DNA of 64,000 bases, from NCBI GenBank assembly GCA_014361455.1, contig JACIVP010000003.1:1-64000 (forward strand). The letters are read 5' to 3'. Position 1 is the first letter of the stretch, and each line of letters begins with the position of its first letter. The position numbers and the translations under genes were made by a program. The DNA comes from Candidatus Methanosuratincola sp. GTDB lineage: Archaea; Thermoproteota; Methanomethylicia; Methanomethylicales; Methanomethylicaceae. Below the pieces are notes generated by a model. It saw nothing but the letters and a program-made list of their open reading frames with translations. It was not told the DNA's origin and searched no databases. This document shows positions 43,747 to 52,379 of the stretch, piece after piece.

Positions 43747-44907
43747 CTACCTCTTGCGCATCGCGAGGTATGCGGCTGCTGCGCCGAGGATGACGACGGC
43801 GGCGACTATCCCAACGTAGACGAGGGTCATGTCGGCTCCGCCTCCTGCTGCTGCCTCGGAGGCGGTTATCATCCACGACTCGGATGCGGTGTTGCCGGCG
43901 GCGTCGGTGAGGAGGAGGGTTATGGTGTGGGCGCCCTCCGAGAGGGTGACGCTGCAGGAGATGCCAGTCGCAGTCACGTTGGCGCTGTGGGTGGCGTCAA
44001 CCCCGTCTATGAGGAGGCGGACCGAGACTGGGAGGGGCCCAATGCTGGAGTAGGAGGCGTTGAACTGGAACGCCCCGGCGGCCACGGTAGAGCCGTTCGC
44101 CAGCGGTGACGAGATGGCCAGAGGGGGCATGGTGTCCACGAGCGGGTGCAGGTCCCGGTTCGAGCCGCCGGTGATGTTGTATGGGATGTCGCCGATGCGG
44201 TCTCTGTTGCTGTCCGGCCCGGTGTAGTCGGAGTAGAAGTTATATTCCCAGAGGTTTGCGGCGTCGGTGTTGTCGTAGGCGTTGGGGGTGTTGAACATCA
44301 GCTCGTTCCACGTGATGTTGTTGTTGGAGGAGGATTCTAGGTAGATGCCGAAGTAGGTGTTGTTGGTCAGGATGTTGTCTGTCAGGTGGTTGTTGGTGGA
44401 GGAGAAGAGGTAGATACCGTAGGAGTCGCTGGTGCAGGTGTTGTTGGTCAGGGTGTTGTCGGAGGAGGATTCTAGGGCGATGCCGAAGTAGGTGTTGTTG
44501 TTGCAGGTGTTGTTGATCAGGGTGTTGTTGGTGGAGTTGAAGAGGTAGATGCCGTTGGAGCCACCAGAGACGGTGTTCCCTTCCACCCTTCCGTTGGTGA
44601 CGTTGTTCAAAACGATGACGGCTGTTGACGACGTGCCGCTCAGCGTGCAGTTCCTGACTATGAAGTATGCATCCGTGTTCGTTATGTTGATGCATGCCCC
44701 AGAAGTGCTGCTGATGTTCAAGTTCTCGATGATGTAAGGGTCTGATTCGGTGCCGCTTCCGGAGGCGACGCCGTTCGCTCGCGTGAAATTGGAGTTGCCG
44801 TCTATGTAGATCGGGGCGTGGGCGGCAAGGTCGGCTGATGCCAAGGGCGTAATCATAACAGCCAAAGAGAGTATTAATAAGCTAATGAAGAATTTTTTTG
44901 TTCTCAT
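43747..44907 (-). CDS. Secreted, membrane-anchored beta-helix (NosD-like) surface protein
   Basis: An N-terminal signal peptide (KKFFISLLILSLAVMITPLASA) is followed by parallel beta-helix repeats with N-N-T and Y-G-I-Y-L motifs (about residues 50-220; NNTLINNTCNNNTYFGIAL type units). An Ig-like beta domain comes next (about 250-345, SSPLANGSTVAAGAFQFNAS). The C-terminal anchor is MTLVYVGIVAAVVILGAAAA then YLAMRKR. It should face the cell exterior and is rich in N-x-T sequons suited to AglB glycosylation. Function (binding, S-layer association) is unknown. Confidence 0.85.
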   Translation of the reverse strand: MRTKKFFISLLILSLAVMITPLASADLAAHAPIYIDGNSNFTRANGVASGSGTESDPYIIENLNISSTSGACINITNTDAYFIVRNCTLSGTSSTAVIVLNNVTNGRVEGNTVSGGSNGIYLFNSTNNTLINNTCNNNTYFGIALESSSDNTLTNNTCTSDSYGIYLFSSTNNHLTDNILTNNTYFGIYLESSSNNNITWNELMFNTPNAYDNTDAANLWEYNFYSDYTGPDSNRDRIGDIPYNITGGSNRDLHPLVDTMPPLAISSPLANGSTVAAGAFQFNASYSSIGPLPVSVRLLIDGVDATHSANVTATGISCSVTLSEGAHTITLLLTDAAGNTASESWMITASEAAAGGGADMTLVYVGIVAAVVILGAAAAYLAMRKR

Positions 44908-45180
44908 ATGGTTTCACCAAAACATTAAACATGCAATGTTAATAATTAATAAGTAAGTTATCCTTATCCTTTTCGGATGCGCCTCAGCATCTTGCTGTTC
45001 GGTGGCACCATCACATATAGTCGATGATGTGCATTCCACTGGATCCGATGCTGGTCCGGCAGATGCTGCTTTTTTGTTTGACCTCATGCGGCTTGCGGGG
45101 CGGGCATCAGCGTGGGTTTACGTTGCAGGCAACTCCAACGGTGGCACGACGGCTTACCGCATGACGGCCGAGTGTCCGGA
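44908..45180. other. Promoter side of the beta-helix gene; no gene seen
   Basis: An AT-rich block at about 44940-44960 (TTAATAATTAATAAG) is the likely promoter of the minus-strand surface-protein gene. The remainder to 45180 has no supportable coding frame. Confidence 0.4.
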
Positions 45181-45372
45181 GGTCATGAAGCTCGACGGGG
45201 AGGGTATCAAGATAGGGCTGCTCAAGGTCTACATGGAGACGATATTCTACAGGGACGTTGTCGAGAGGTTCAGGGTGAGGGACGTCTCTTCCCGAGTACT
45301 TCTCCAAGGCATTGGGAGAGTGCCTCGGCTGCGCTGCTAAGGATTGCGCGGGAGCTCGGCGTCCAAGCATAG
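45170..45372 (+). pseudogene. Relic of an archaeal AAA ATPase (DUF4143-type)
   Basis: The frame passing through 45215-45280 reads LLKVYMETIFYRDVVERFRV, close to the YLETVFYRDVVERF segment that I know from archaeal AAA-type ATPases with a DUF4143/DUF234 C-terminus. After a frameshift the same stretch continues as LPEYFSKALGE-like and then SASAALLRIARELGVQA with a stop at 45370. No ATPase domain is present upstream, so it is only a fragment. Confidence 0.45.
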
Positions 45373-46699
45373 ATTTTGTCGTGAAGACGCTCTGGTCATG
45401 GCTCAAGCAACTGTCTGATGAGGCGTTTATGGGGCGCGATTTTAAGGTGGAGCTGATCATGCCCCCCAGCATATCAGCGAATAGCCAATTGGATGCTCGA
45501 CAAACAAAGGATCAGGTACAAAAATTTGGTTCTCAAGCATTTCAAAAGCAGGCTCACTATTTGCTTATGATTCTAGGAAAATAGTTACTTGGATCCATGC
45601 GCCGCCATCTGCATCCGTTCGCAAAGAGGTACTATAGCAACTTAATTTATGACCCACACCAGTTTCCAGCAACTGCCAGGCTTGAACGAGAAGCCGTACA
45701 AACACCTGGTTCACTCTAGCCCATCCTAATCCGGTTGGACACACAGTCTCAGGTGGAACGGGGGTCGGCATGCTCGCGATATGCATGGCGAGAAAACAGT
45801 AACAGAGTGGCGTGAAATCTCCGCAAGCCAGGCATTCATCAATTGAAAAGAAAGAAAGACCGCCGACCAGTTGAACATTAGCCGGTTAAGGTTAAGCTTC
45901 GAGAGTTTTCGAATGGGTTTGAATGCGTGTCTGATGTTTGTGGTGCAGGCGCCACTGGGCCGAGGGTGGTTGACGCAATGCCAGATCTCTCGGAAATCGC
46001 CTTGGCTAACAATGTTCCTTTGTATGCTGAACCCGCATTCGTCGGTTGCTTTCTTTGTATTGGTGGTGACGAACTGTAACGCAGCGATGTTTTATAGAGA
46101 AGGACTGCCCTCAGAGGCGGCTCATTGATTCAAGCAGCTGATGATCTTGGTTGCATGATCAGGCATCAAGCATCGAGCTGACATGTCATAAATTGGTACA
46201 AGAAACGATTCTAACAGGCTTTCTGGGACGAGCTGATGATGGCGAAGAGTGCCTGACTGAGCAATGAACCAACATCGAGCAGGTGCGCATGCGAAGATCA
46301 TGGGGGCGCCCGATAAATATAGATACAAACTGCATCCCCCCATGTTCGGGAGAACCATTCGTTGGAAGGCAGAGAAAATGATGGCAACGAAGCGGAACGC
46401 CGCAACTCAAGCGTGTGGACAGGCACTTCGGGCAGGCAATACCTCCCGAGAAGGTGGAGATAGCCTTAGGAAAACTTGCAGTGGAGCCGACAACAGAGAT
46501 GCTGCGTGCGCAGGCCGGTGCATAAGGGGTCAAGAAAAGGTGCTGCATCAACTTCGGGATCCATTTCAACAGTCATAAAAAGCAAGGCGCATATCGGAGA
46601 ACAACACGGCTAGGATAAGCATGGACGAGGCGATTAATATGGTCTAGAGCAGAACAGCGGGGCGCTGGTGTCCGCCCAGTTCCAGCCTGCCTCATACAT
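45373..46699. other. Gene-poor stretch with scattered relics
   Basis: About 1.3 kb without an intact gene on either strand. One fluent stretch near 45915-46070 on the plus strand reads CGAGATGPRVVDAMPDLSEI then ALANNVPLYAEPAFVGC before a stop; I cannot name it. The remaining short frames have random-looking composition. I regard the whole as decayed DNA. Confidence 0.45.
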
Positions 46700-46907
46700 A
46701 AACGCGCTTTGCTCCAAACTGTCATAGTATACGGCGCGAACCTCAACTTCCTCCGTGCCGAAGAGCACATAAGGTTGCTGTCCGACCACGGTCTCCTAGG
46801 CACGATGGACGATGGCACGAAATACTACACAAAATGGAAAGGAGTTCCTCCAGCAATACAACAGCCCCTTGGACATAATCAAGGAAGACAAGAAGAAACA
46901 GTCCTGA
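46700..46907 (+). pseudogene. Relic of an archaeal winged-helix regulator (HTH_45-like)
   Basis: From 46717 the frame reads QTVIVYGANLNFLRAEEHIR, LLSDHGLLGTMDDGTKYYTK, and after a one-base shift near 46834 the other frame continues NGKEFLQQYNSPLDIIKED to a TGA at 46905. This is the pattern of short archaeal winged-helix proteins (k-t-k-I-m-y-g-A-N-L-n ... L-L-s-e-h-G-L-L ... y-y-T-e-k-G-k-e-F-L). The start and recognition helix region are lost or shifted. Confidence 0.55.
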
Positions 46908-46945
46908 GTTCTTTCTCCCAGGGCAGGGAATTTTGAATTAAAGGA

Positions 46946-47830
46946 TCATTTCAAGACCTTTCCGGTCATTACATACCACAGGTAGAGGTCCAACTCCGCA
47001 AGGCTTACATTCATGGATCTGGCAATTGCGGATAGCAACCTCTCGATCGATAGATAAGCCATACGCGAGAGCGTCCTCGGGATCGAATCGATAAGGCCCT
47101 TCTGGTCGAGGAAATGCAGGATGTGCCTGTCGATGATCGCAAGATCCTTCCGGCCAATGTTCCTCAGGAAGTGGCTCGCTTCCTTGTACCCCAAGCCCCT
47201 CACATTCTCAACGAGCCACTCCCTCGCCTCAAAGTCTTCCATTTTGAGCGCCTGGAGAACGCCACCATATAGCTGCCTCGCCCCGCAAATAAACTCCGCC
47301 CGCTTGTTCGGAAACCGGTGCCCAAGCGACCTAAGGCATTCAACCAGCTCATGCATGGGCTTGCTCCTGAAGTGCTGCCCTAGGGCCCGCTGTATCCTGA
47401 TCCCCCCCTCCGCAGTGTAGTTTGCGGTGAGTATGCAGAAACAAAGCTCGCTGAATATCTCGTCAGGGTCCATCCGCCCCCCTATAGCCTCGAACTCTCT
47501 CATCCTGGCGTCCACACTCGGACGGACCTCTTCGATGACCTGCCTGAGTTCTTCCAAGAAGTCCAGCCGAGCATAAATGACCACAAAACCTGGTTCCCGG
47601 TTCCTCGAGACCGAGCTGCTCCAAGCAGCATACGCCACATCGTGCGCCTCTTCCAGGATCACAGCTAGCTCCTCGAAGTAATCCGCGGCGCAGCAGCTCT
47701 CTGCTACCCCTCCGCCAAAGAAGACTCTGAGGCGCCTCAGAGACTCCTCGACGGCTTCGGCATAGACCTCCTTAGAGTGCAACCTGTTGAACTTCTCAAT
47801 CGCTTCCTCGGTCTTGGTTGAGATGGGCAT
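46946..47830 (-). CDS. N-glycosylase/DNA lyase, Ogg2-type 8-oxoguanine DNA glycosylase with N-terminal extension
   Basis: The C-terminal 200 residues are an archaeal Ogg2: ELCFCILTANYTAEGGIRIQ, LGHRFPNKRAEFI, then NVRGLGYKEASHFLRNIGRK (catalytic lysine in GYKEASH) and DLAIIDRHILHFL (catalytic aspartate). It removes 8-oxoguanine and nicks the abasic site. Ahead of this is a segment of roughly 90 residues (FFGGGVAESCCAADYFEELA and VAYAAWSSSVSRNREPG) that ordinary Ogg2 proteins of about 210 residues do not have. The extension keeps the same codon bias, so it is translated. Its role is unknown. Confidence 0.88.
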   Translation of the reverse strand: MPISTKTEEAIEKFNRLHSKEVYAEAVEESLRRLRVFFGGGVAESCCAADYFEELAVILEEAHDVAYAAWSSSVSRNREPGFVVIYARLDFLEELRQVIEEVRPSVDARMREFEAIGGRMDPDEIFSELCFCILTANYTAEGGIRIQRALGQHFRSKPMHELVECLRSLGHRFPNKRAEFICGARQLYGGVLQALKMEDFEAREWLVENVRGLGYKEASHFLRNIGRKDLAIIDRHILHFLDQKGLIDSIPRTLSRMAYLSIERLLSAIARSMNVSLAELDLYLWYVMTGKVLK

Positions 47831-47916
47831 CGGGTAAGATTTAGGAAATTCGGTAGTTAAGCTTTTTCTGGCTTCAGATTTAAAGTTTATTAAGAAGGAA
47901 GTTACTATGAGAATAG

Positions 47917-48591
47917 GTGATTAATATTTCAGAAATCAGGAATCTACCTCTGATAGGGGATCCAGCGCCCGCATTCTCCGCGCAGACCACGCAGGGACCA
48001 ATAAACTTCCCAGCAGACTACAGAGGCAAGTGGGTCGTACTGTTCAGCCACCCGGCCGATTATACGCCCGTATGCACGACGGAGTTCGTTGCGTTCGCGA
48101 AGAGATACGACAAGTTCAGGGAGATGAACGCGGAGCTCATTGGGCTCTCCATCGACCAGGTCTACGCCCACATAAAATGGGAAGAGTGGATAGCTGAGAA
48201 GCTTAAGGTCGAGATCCCGTTCCCCATAATCGCAGACAACACTGGAAAGATAGCAACGCTGTACGGGATGCTACACCCTGAGGCGAAGGGCACACAGGCA
48301 GTCAGGGCAACCTTCATAATAGACCCGGACGGGATAGTCAGGGGGATCCTCTACTACCCGCTCTCGGTAGGAAGGAACATGGATGAGATCCTGCGGTTCC
48401 TCAAGGCGCTCCAGGTCAGCGACAATGAAGGCGTGTCGCTCCCGGCTAACTGGCCCAACAACGAGATCATAGGGGACAAGGCCATAGTTTCCCCTCCGAA
48501 TAACGTGAAGGACGCAAGGGAGATGCCCAAGAAGTACGAGTGCTTCGACTGGTGGTTCTGCTACAGGAAGCTCGGGGATGACAAGAGATGA
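47917..48591 (+). CDS. Peroxiredoxin (archaeal Prx6-like)
   Basis: This thiol peroxidase reduces hydrogen and organic peroxides. The peroxidatic cysteine is in [16 protein letters not shown] (about residue 53). The long C-terminal arm ends in [13 protein letters not shown], giving the two extra cysteines known from archaeal Prx enzymes. The 224-residue length is usual. GTG 47917 is the start; the nearby ATG is out of frame. The stop overlaps the next start (ATGA) of the superoxide reductase gene, so both are made together. Confidence 0.95.
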   Translation: MINISEIRNLPLIGDPAPAFSAQTTQGPINFPADYRGKWVVLFSHPADYTPVCTTEFVAFAKRYDKFREMNAELIGLSIDQVYAHIKWEEWIAEKLKVEIPFPIIADNTGKIATLYGMLHPEAKGTQAVRATFIIDPDGIVRGILYYPLSVGRNMDEILRFLKALQVSDNEGVSLPANWPNNEIIGDKAIVSPPNNVKDAREMPKKYECFDWWFCYRKLGDDKR

Positions 48592-48968
48592 CAGAGAGGA
48601 TGCAGGTATACAAGTGCGAGGTCTGTGGCAACATAGTCATGGTCATGCATGCCGGCCCGGGGCAGCTCGTCTGCTGCGGTAAGCCTATGAAGCTACAGAC
48701 CGAGAAGACTGCAGACATGGGCAAGGAGAAGCATGTCCCAGTCGTTGAGAAGACGGAGAAGGGGTACATGGTCAAGATAGGGTCAGTCCCTCACCCGATG
48801 ATGCCAGAACACTACATAGAGTGGATCGAGGCATTGGCGGGCGATATAGTGATGATAAAGTTCTTGACCCACGAGGACAGCCCAGAGGCGGAGTTCGAAA
48901 CCACCGAGGAAATAAAGAAGGCTAGGGAGTACTGCAACATACATAGCCTATGGGCATACCAGAAGTAG
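48588..48968 (+). CDS. dfx: Desulfoferrodoxin (superoxide reductase)
   Basis: Desulfoferrodoxin reduces superoxide to peroxide in anaerobes, and the peroxiredoxin encoded just upstream can remove the product. The N-terminal desulforedoxin site has YKCEVCGNI and LVCCGKPMK (four cysteines). The catalytic centre ligands are in [20 protein letters not shown] and the terminal [11 protein letters not shown] (Cys and His). It is 126 residues, complete in both iron sites. Confidence 0.95.
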   Translation: MTERMQVYKCEVCGNIVMVMHAGPGQLVCCGKPMKLQTEKTADMGKEKHVPVVEKTEKGYMVKIGSVPHPMMPEHYIEWIEALAGDIVMIKFLTHEDSPEAEFETTEEIKKAREYCNIHSLWAYQK

Positions 48969-48975
48969 GCAGGCG

Positions 48976-49035
48976 CACAGCCTTTTTTCTTCATGATTTC
49001 TTTTTCTTTCTCTTTCCTTTTCTTTTTTTCGCATT
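48976..49035 (+). terminator. Long pyrimidine/T-rich terminator
   Basis: Directly after the desulfoferrodoxin stop there is a run of CTTTTTT, TTTCTTTTTCTTTCTC and further T blocks to about 49030. Archaeal RNA polymerase stops at such oligo-T runs, so this is a likely strong terminator between the oxidative-stress pair and glnA. Confidence 0.65.
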
Positions 49036-49097
49036 ATTGTAAAAATTTTTGTATTACGCACATAAAATTGAACATTTTTTATAAATTATGTGGAAAG

Positions 49098-49107
49098 TTT
49101 TATATAT
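49098..49107 (+). promoter_or_regulatory. TATA box of glnA
   Basis: TTTATATATT preceded by a purine-rich GGAAAG (BRE-like). Transcription should begin near 49130, about 20 bases before the ATG at 49152. Confidence 0.55.
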
Positions 49108-49151
49108 TGACAGAAAGATGTTGTTAGGATTGTTGTTTGATCGGTGGTAGT

Positions 49152-50516
49152 ATGAAGAACTTCAAGGATGCCGTCTGGAAAGAGAAAGTGACCGAAGTAG
49201 TCAACGAGATAAACGAGAATGGCATAAAGTTTGCCAGGCTCCAGTTTACTGACCTGAACGGGGTGCTGAAGAGCCTGGCAGTGAGCACGAAGAACATAGA
49301 GAGCATCTTCGAGAACGGGCAGTCGTTCGACGGCTCTTCTATAACCGGATATAGGCCGATAGAGGAGTCTGACATGGTGCTCTACCCGGATCCGACCACG
49401 TTCGCAATGATCCCGTGGAGGACCAAGGAGAAGTCCTCTTGCAGGCTGATCTGTGATATTTACACCCCGGACAACAAGAGGTTTGAGGGGGATCCCAGGC
49501 ACATCCTCGAGAGGGCAATGGCGAAGTGCAAGGAGGCTGGCTTCAGATTCTTCTGCGCCCCGGAGCTCGAGTTCTTTGTGGTGAAGGAGAACGAAAATTC
49601 ACAGACGCCCACACCAATAGACATGGCAGGGTACTTCGACTTGCACCCCGGAGACCTGACCGACGATTTGAGGAGGGAGATCGCAGACACCGCTGAGATG
49701 TTCGGGATCAACATTGAGATCTCCCATCATGAGGTCGCCCTTGGGCAGAACGAGATAGACTTCAGGTACGACGAGGGGCTGCCCACTGCTGACAGGGCCA
49801 TAACGATGAAGATGGTTACAAAGGTGGTTGCCGCCAAGAACGGATACATAGCTACGTACATGCCCAAACCGTTCTTCGGGGTAAACGGGTCTGGGATGCA
49901 CGTCCACCAAAGCCTCTGGAACCTTGACCTCACGAAGAACATGTTCTACTCTGAAGACCAGAGCTCAAACTACCTGTCGGACATCGCCAGGTACAGCATA
50001 GGCGGGCAACTTAGGCACGGTAGGGAGATGTGCTCGGTTCTTGCCTCGTGGCCGAACTCATACAAGAGGCTGGTTCCTGGATACGAGGCACCTGTCTATG
50101 TTGCATGGGCGTTCAAGAACAGATCCCCTCTGATCAGGGTGCCGAACTTCGGAGGCAGGAAGAACGCAGCAAGGTTCGAGATAAGGTGCCCGGACCCTGC
50201 TGGTAACCCGTACCTCCAGTTCGCGGTCCTGAGCATGGCGATGCTCGATGGAATCAAGAACAAAATAGATCCTGGGCCACCAACCGAGCTCAACGTGTAC
50301 AAGATGAGTTATGAGGAGAGAAAAGCACGGAACATCATTTCCCTCCCAGAGTCGCTTAAGGAGGCGCTCGACGAGACGGAGAGGAGCGAGTTCATGAGAG
50401 AGGTGCTAGGCAAGACTGCCTTCGAGAACTACCTCTCCGTTAAGAGGAAGGAGTGGGATGCCTACAGAATCCAAGTGACCAGCTGGGAAGTCGAACGGTA
50501 CATCCGTAGGCTATGA
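49152..50516 (+). CDS. glnA: Glutamine synthetase
   Basis: GlnA makes glutamine from glutamate, ammonia and ATP. Seen are the beta-grasp N-terminus (FARLQFTDLNGVLKSLAV), QSFDGSSITGYRPIEESDM, the metal-binding ELEFFVV, GSGMHVHQSLW, and the ATP-site KRLVPGYEAPVYVAWAFKNR followed by SPLIRVP and ARFEIRCPDP. The 454-residue length fits the type I family. I do not see a clear adenylylation loop motif. ATG 49152 follows GGTGGT. No PII gene is adjacent. Confidence 0.96.
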   Translation: MKNFKDAVWKEKVTEVVNEINENGIKFARLQFTDLNGVLKSLAVSTKNIESIFENGQSFDGSSITGYRPIEESDMVLYPDPTTFAMIPWRTKEKSSCRLICDIYTPDNKRFEGDPRHILERAMAKCKEAGFRFFCAPELEFFVVKENENSQTPTPIDMAGYFDLHPGDLTDDLRREIADTAEMFGINIEISHHEVALGQNEIDFRYDEGLPTADRAITMKMVTKVVAAKNGYIATYMPKPFFGVNGSGMHVHQSLWNLDLTKNMFYSEDQSSNYLSDIARYSIGGQLRHGREMCSVLASWPNSYKRLVPGYEAPVYVAWAFKNRSPLIRVPNFGGRKNAARFEIRCPDPAGNPYLQFAVLSMAMLDGIKNKIDPGPPTELNVYKMSYEERKARNIISLPESLKEALDETERSEFMREVLGKTAFENYLSVKRKEWDAYRIQVTSWEVERYIRRL

Positions 50517-50597
50517 CACTACTACTTCATCCCCTTTTGTATCCCCCTTTTGGAAACGATAAATACCAACTACACCAAAATTAGATCAGGGATTGCT

Positions 50598-50876
50598 ATG
50601 AAGAGGAGGCTTTTGGACATTCTGGCTTGCCCAATGTGTAGGCACTATCCGTTGGATCTTTTTGCGTTCCGAGAGGGGGATGAGATTGATGAAGGTGCGA
50701 TAGTCTGCAGCAACTGCAAGAGGTGGTACCCGATAATCGAGGCGATACCCCATATGCTACCAGACGAACTCCGCAAGGCGGACGAGGATCTGAGCTTCAT
50801 GGAAAGATGGAAAGAAAAGCTCCCAAAGGAGATTGTTGAGAAAGGGAAGCCCTTCAATTTGGTCATGGAAAAGTAG
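50598..50876 (+). CDS. Trm112-like zinc-binding activator protein
   Basis: The 92-residue protein begins MKRRLLDILACPMCRHYPLD and carries a second pair in IVCSNCKRWYPIIEAIPHML, the Trm112/YcaR pattern (C-x2-C ... C-x2-C-x-R-W-Y-P-I). Trm112 proteins stabilise and activate methyltransferases of tRNA, rRNA and release factors. The HemK2-type and METTL5-type enzymes at 1864 and 4102 are possible partners (inference). ATG 50598 gives the family start. Confidence 0.85.
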   Translation: MKRRLLDILACPMCRHYPLDLFAFREGDEIDEGAIVCSNCKRWYPIIEAIPHMLPDELRKADEDLSFMERWKEKLPKEIVEKGKPFNLVMEK

Positions 50877-50902
50877 GACCAAGAAATTCAAGAGAAAGGG
50901 AG

Positions 50903-51046
50903 TTACTTCCTCTTGTCACACTTCTGGCACTGAAGCTCTCCGTTAGGTAGCATCGTTCCTTCCTCACCAAAGGGTGGGCGGTGGCAGATATAGTATACAC
51001 TACCGGACGGGGTCTTATAGACTTCGAATAGCGAACATTGCGGCAT
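50903..51046 (-). CDS. 47-residue zinc-knuckle protein
   Basis: A short gene with a good ribosome binding site (GGAGGTG before ATG 51046). The product reads MPQCSLFEVYKTPSGSVYYI then CHRPPFGEEGTMLPNGELQC and QKCDKRK. Four cysteines (two separated, then C-x2-C at the end) and a histidine suggest a small zinc site. No family is recognised. Its codon use agrees with a real gene; it lies between the Trm112-like gene (convergent) and the nitrilase gene (divergent). Confidence 0.65.
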   Translation of the reverse strand: MPQCSLFEVYKTPSGSVYYICHRPPFGEEGTMLPNGELQCQKCDKRK

Positions 51047-51171
51047 TAATCTACACCTCCAATTAGGGTGATGGAATAAAACATTTCAACTATATAAGAA
51101 TTCCTTATCTGAGGCGGGGCAGCAATGCTCAAGTGCGTGCGTTACTCTAACCATATCGGAGGGCATGTAAC

Positions 51172-51957
51172 TTGAGGGTCGCATTGATTCAGATGTCGAG
51201 CGGCGGGGAGAAGCGGTCGAATTTGCATAAGGCAGCCCAGATGCTCAGGGAGGCGGCTAGGAGAAAGGCAGATCTTGCAGTGCTCCCCGAGATGTTCAAC
51301 TTCTTGCCCCGGAGGATGACAAGGGAGGAATGCCTGCCAAATGCCGAAGAGGAAGGAGGAGAAACGCTGGGGGTACTGAGTGAGGTCTCGAAAGAGACAG
51401 GCGTTGCAATAGTGGCAGGGAGCATAATTGAAAAAGACGAGGATAAACTGTACAATACCGCCTTTGTGGTGACTGAAAGAGGGATCACCGGGAGATACAG
51501 GAAGAACCATCTCTTTAGCTACTCCAATATAAGGGAGGGCGACGTCTTCACGCCCGGGGGCGCGCCGGCAGTGGTCGAGCTTTGCGGAATGAGGGCTGGC
51601 ATAACGATCTGTTACGATCTGAGGTTCCCTGAGCTTTTCAGGGCAGAGGTGATGCAGGGTGCAGAGGCACTCGTAAATGTAGCAGCATTCCTCGAGGAGA
51701 CGGGGAAGGCACACTGGATGCCCCTTTTGAGGGCGAGAGCAATCGAGAACTTGGCTTATGTGATCGCCGCAAACCAAGCGGGAGTCCAGGAAAACAATTT
51801 CAAGTACTACGGGCACAGCTGCATTATCGATCCATGGGGGAAGGTTGCCAGAAAGGCAGGATTCGGGGAGAAGATCATTTTTGGGAAGGTGGGCCTCAGA
51901 AGGGTCCAGGAAGTCAGGGAGAGACTGCCTGTCTTGAAGAATCACAAGCAATACTAA
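51172..51957 (+). CDS. Carbon-nitrogen hydrolase (nitrilase superfamily)
   Basis: The catalytic E-K-C triad is present: LAVLPEMFNF (Glu), GRYRKNHLF (Lys) and AGITICYDLRFPELFRA (Cys). The RFPE context is that of the Nit1/Nit2-type amidases (omega-amidase or deaminated-glutathione amidase), but the substrate is not provable. The 261 residues are standard. It starts at TTG 51172. Confidence 0.88.
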   Translation: MRVALIQMSSGGEKRSNLHKAAQMLREAARRKADLAVLPEMFNFLPRRMTREECLPNAEEEGGETLGVLSEVSKETGVAIVAGSIIEKDEDKLYNTAFVVTERGITGRYRKNHLFSYSNIREGDVFTPGGAPAVVELCGMRAGITICYDLRFPELFRAEVMQGAEALVNVAAFLEETGKAHWMPLLRARAIENLAYVIAANQAGVQENNFKYYGHSCIIDPWGKVARKAGFGEKIIFGKVGLRRVQEVRERLPVLKNHKQY

Positions 51958-52220
51958 ACACTTTAACAAAGGCTACCATCAGACAAATAACAAAAAAATC
52001 TAATCGTTTCAAATATGCTATCGTACTTGTATTATTGCATTATTAAAATCATGGGATTTGCTACATTTATATAAATTGGGTCAGCAAATATTCGAACAGT
52101 TCAGATCAAAATGGCAAAATGAGAAACGGGAAAGGCGGAATAGTTTTTCCTTCCAAAGCGTACAGATGATGAGTTGGTGAAAAGATGCATTTAAAAATTT
52201 TAAAATAAAAAAAGAAAAAG
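51958..52220. other. AT-rich intergenic region
   Basis: It contains a TATA-like TTTATATAAATTG at about 52068-52080 reading rightwards, but no frame longer than a few codons follows it. A short transcript to the T-poor, A-rich block near 52200 is possible; a TGATGA (about 52167) could be a C box but no matching D box is seen. Confidence 0.3.
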
Positions 52221-52379
52221 TTACTTTTGGGCGGCTCTGAAGAAGGCACCACAGCTCGGGCACTTGAAGAGGCCTATTGTTATTGCTTTCTTCCCCTTGG
52301 GTGCGAGCTTCCAAGTCTTTGTAGGCTTAGCAACCTCGGTTCCACATTTTGGGCATTTTGCCAAATAACTCTCCTCCAT
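52221..52379 (-). CDS. Cren7-like chromatin protein with zinc-ribbon cysteines
   Basis: The 52-residue product reads [52 protein letters not shown]. Its core K-x-W-x-LAPKG-x-K-x-x-x-IGLFK-x-P-x-x-G-x-x-FR matches, without gaps, the DNA-binding core of Cren7 as I remember it, including W23, L25 and F38 at the spacing of Cren7 W26, L28 and F41. Unlike Cren7 it has C9-x2-C12 and C40-x2-C43, placed where Cren7 has its two turn segments, so a zinc ribbon is likely. A nucleoid-binding role is inferred. The start ATG 52379 is the only in-frame choice; its upstream region is AT-rich. Confidence 0.75.
   Translation of the reverse strand: MEESYLAKCPKCGTEVAKPTKTWKLAPKGKKAITIGLFKCPSCGAFFRAAQK

Noticed and set aside
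43747-44907. Tandem repeats in the beta-helix gene as a CRISPR or satellite array
   Set aside because: The repeated GTTGTTGG-type units are codons of N-N-T beta-helix rungs in an intact reading frame, irregular in length and with no spacers.
46264-46578. 104-codon frame in the relic zone as a gene
   Set aside because: Low-complexity, unlike any protein pattern, and surrounded by frames of equal quality on both strands.
41279-47000. Attachment-site repeat of the tRNA-Leu 3' end
   Set aside because: By eye no second copy of GGGTTCAAATCCCACTCC was found in the window; a repeat further away cannot be excluded.
52100-52200. C/D box sRNA around the TGATGA near 52167
   Set aside because: No D box (CTGA) or internal boxes at usable distance.
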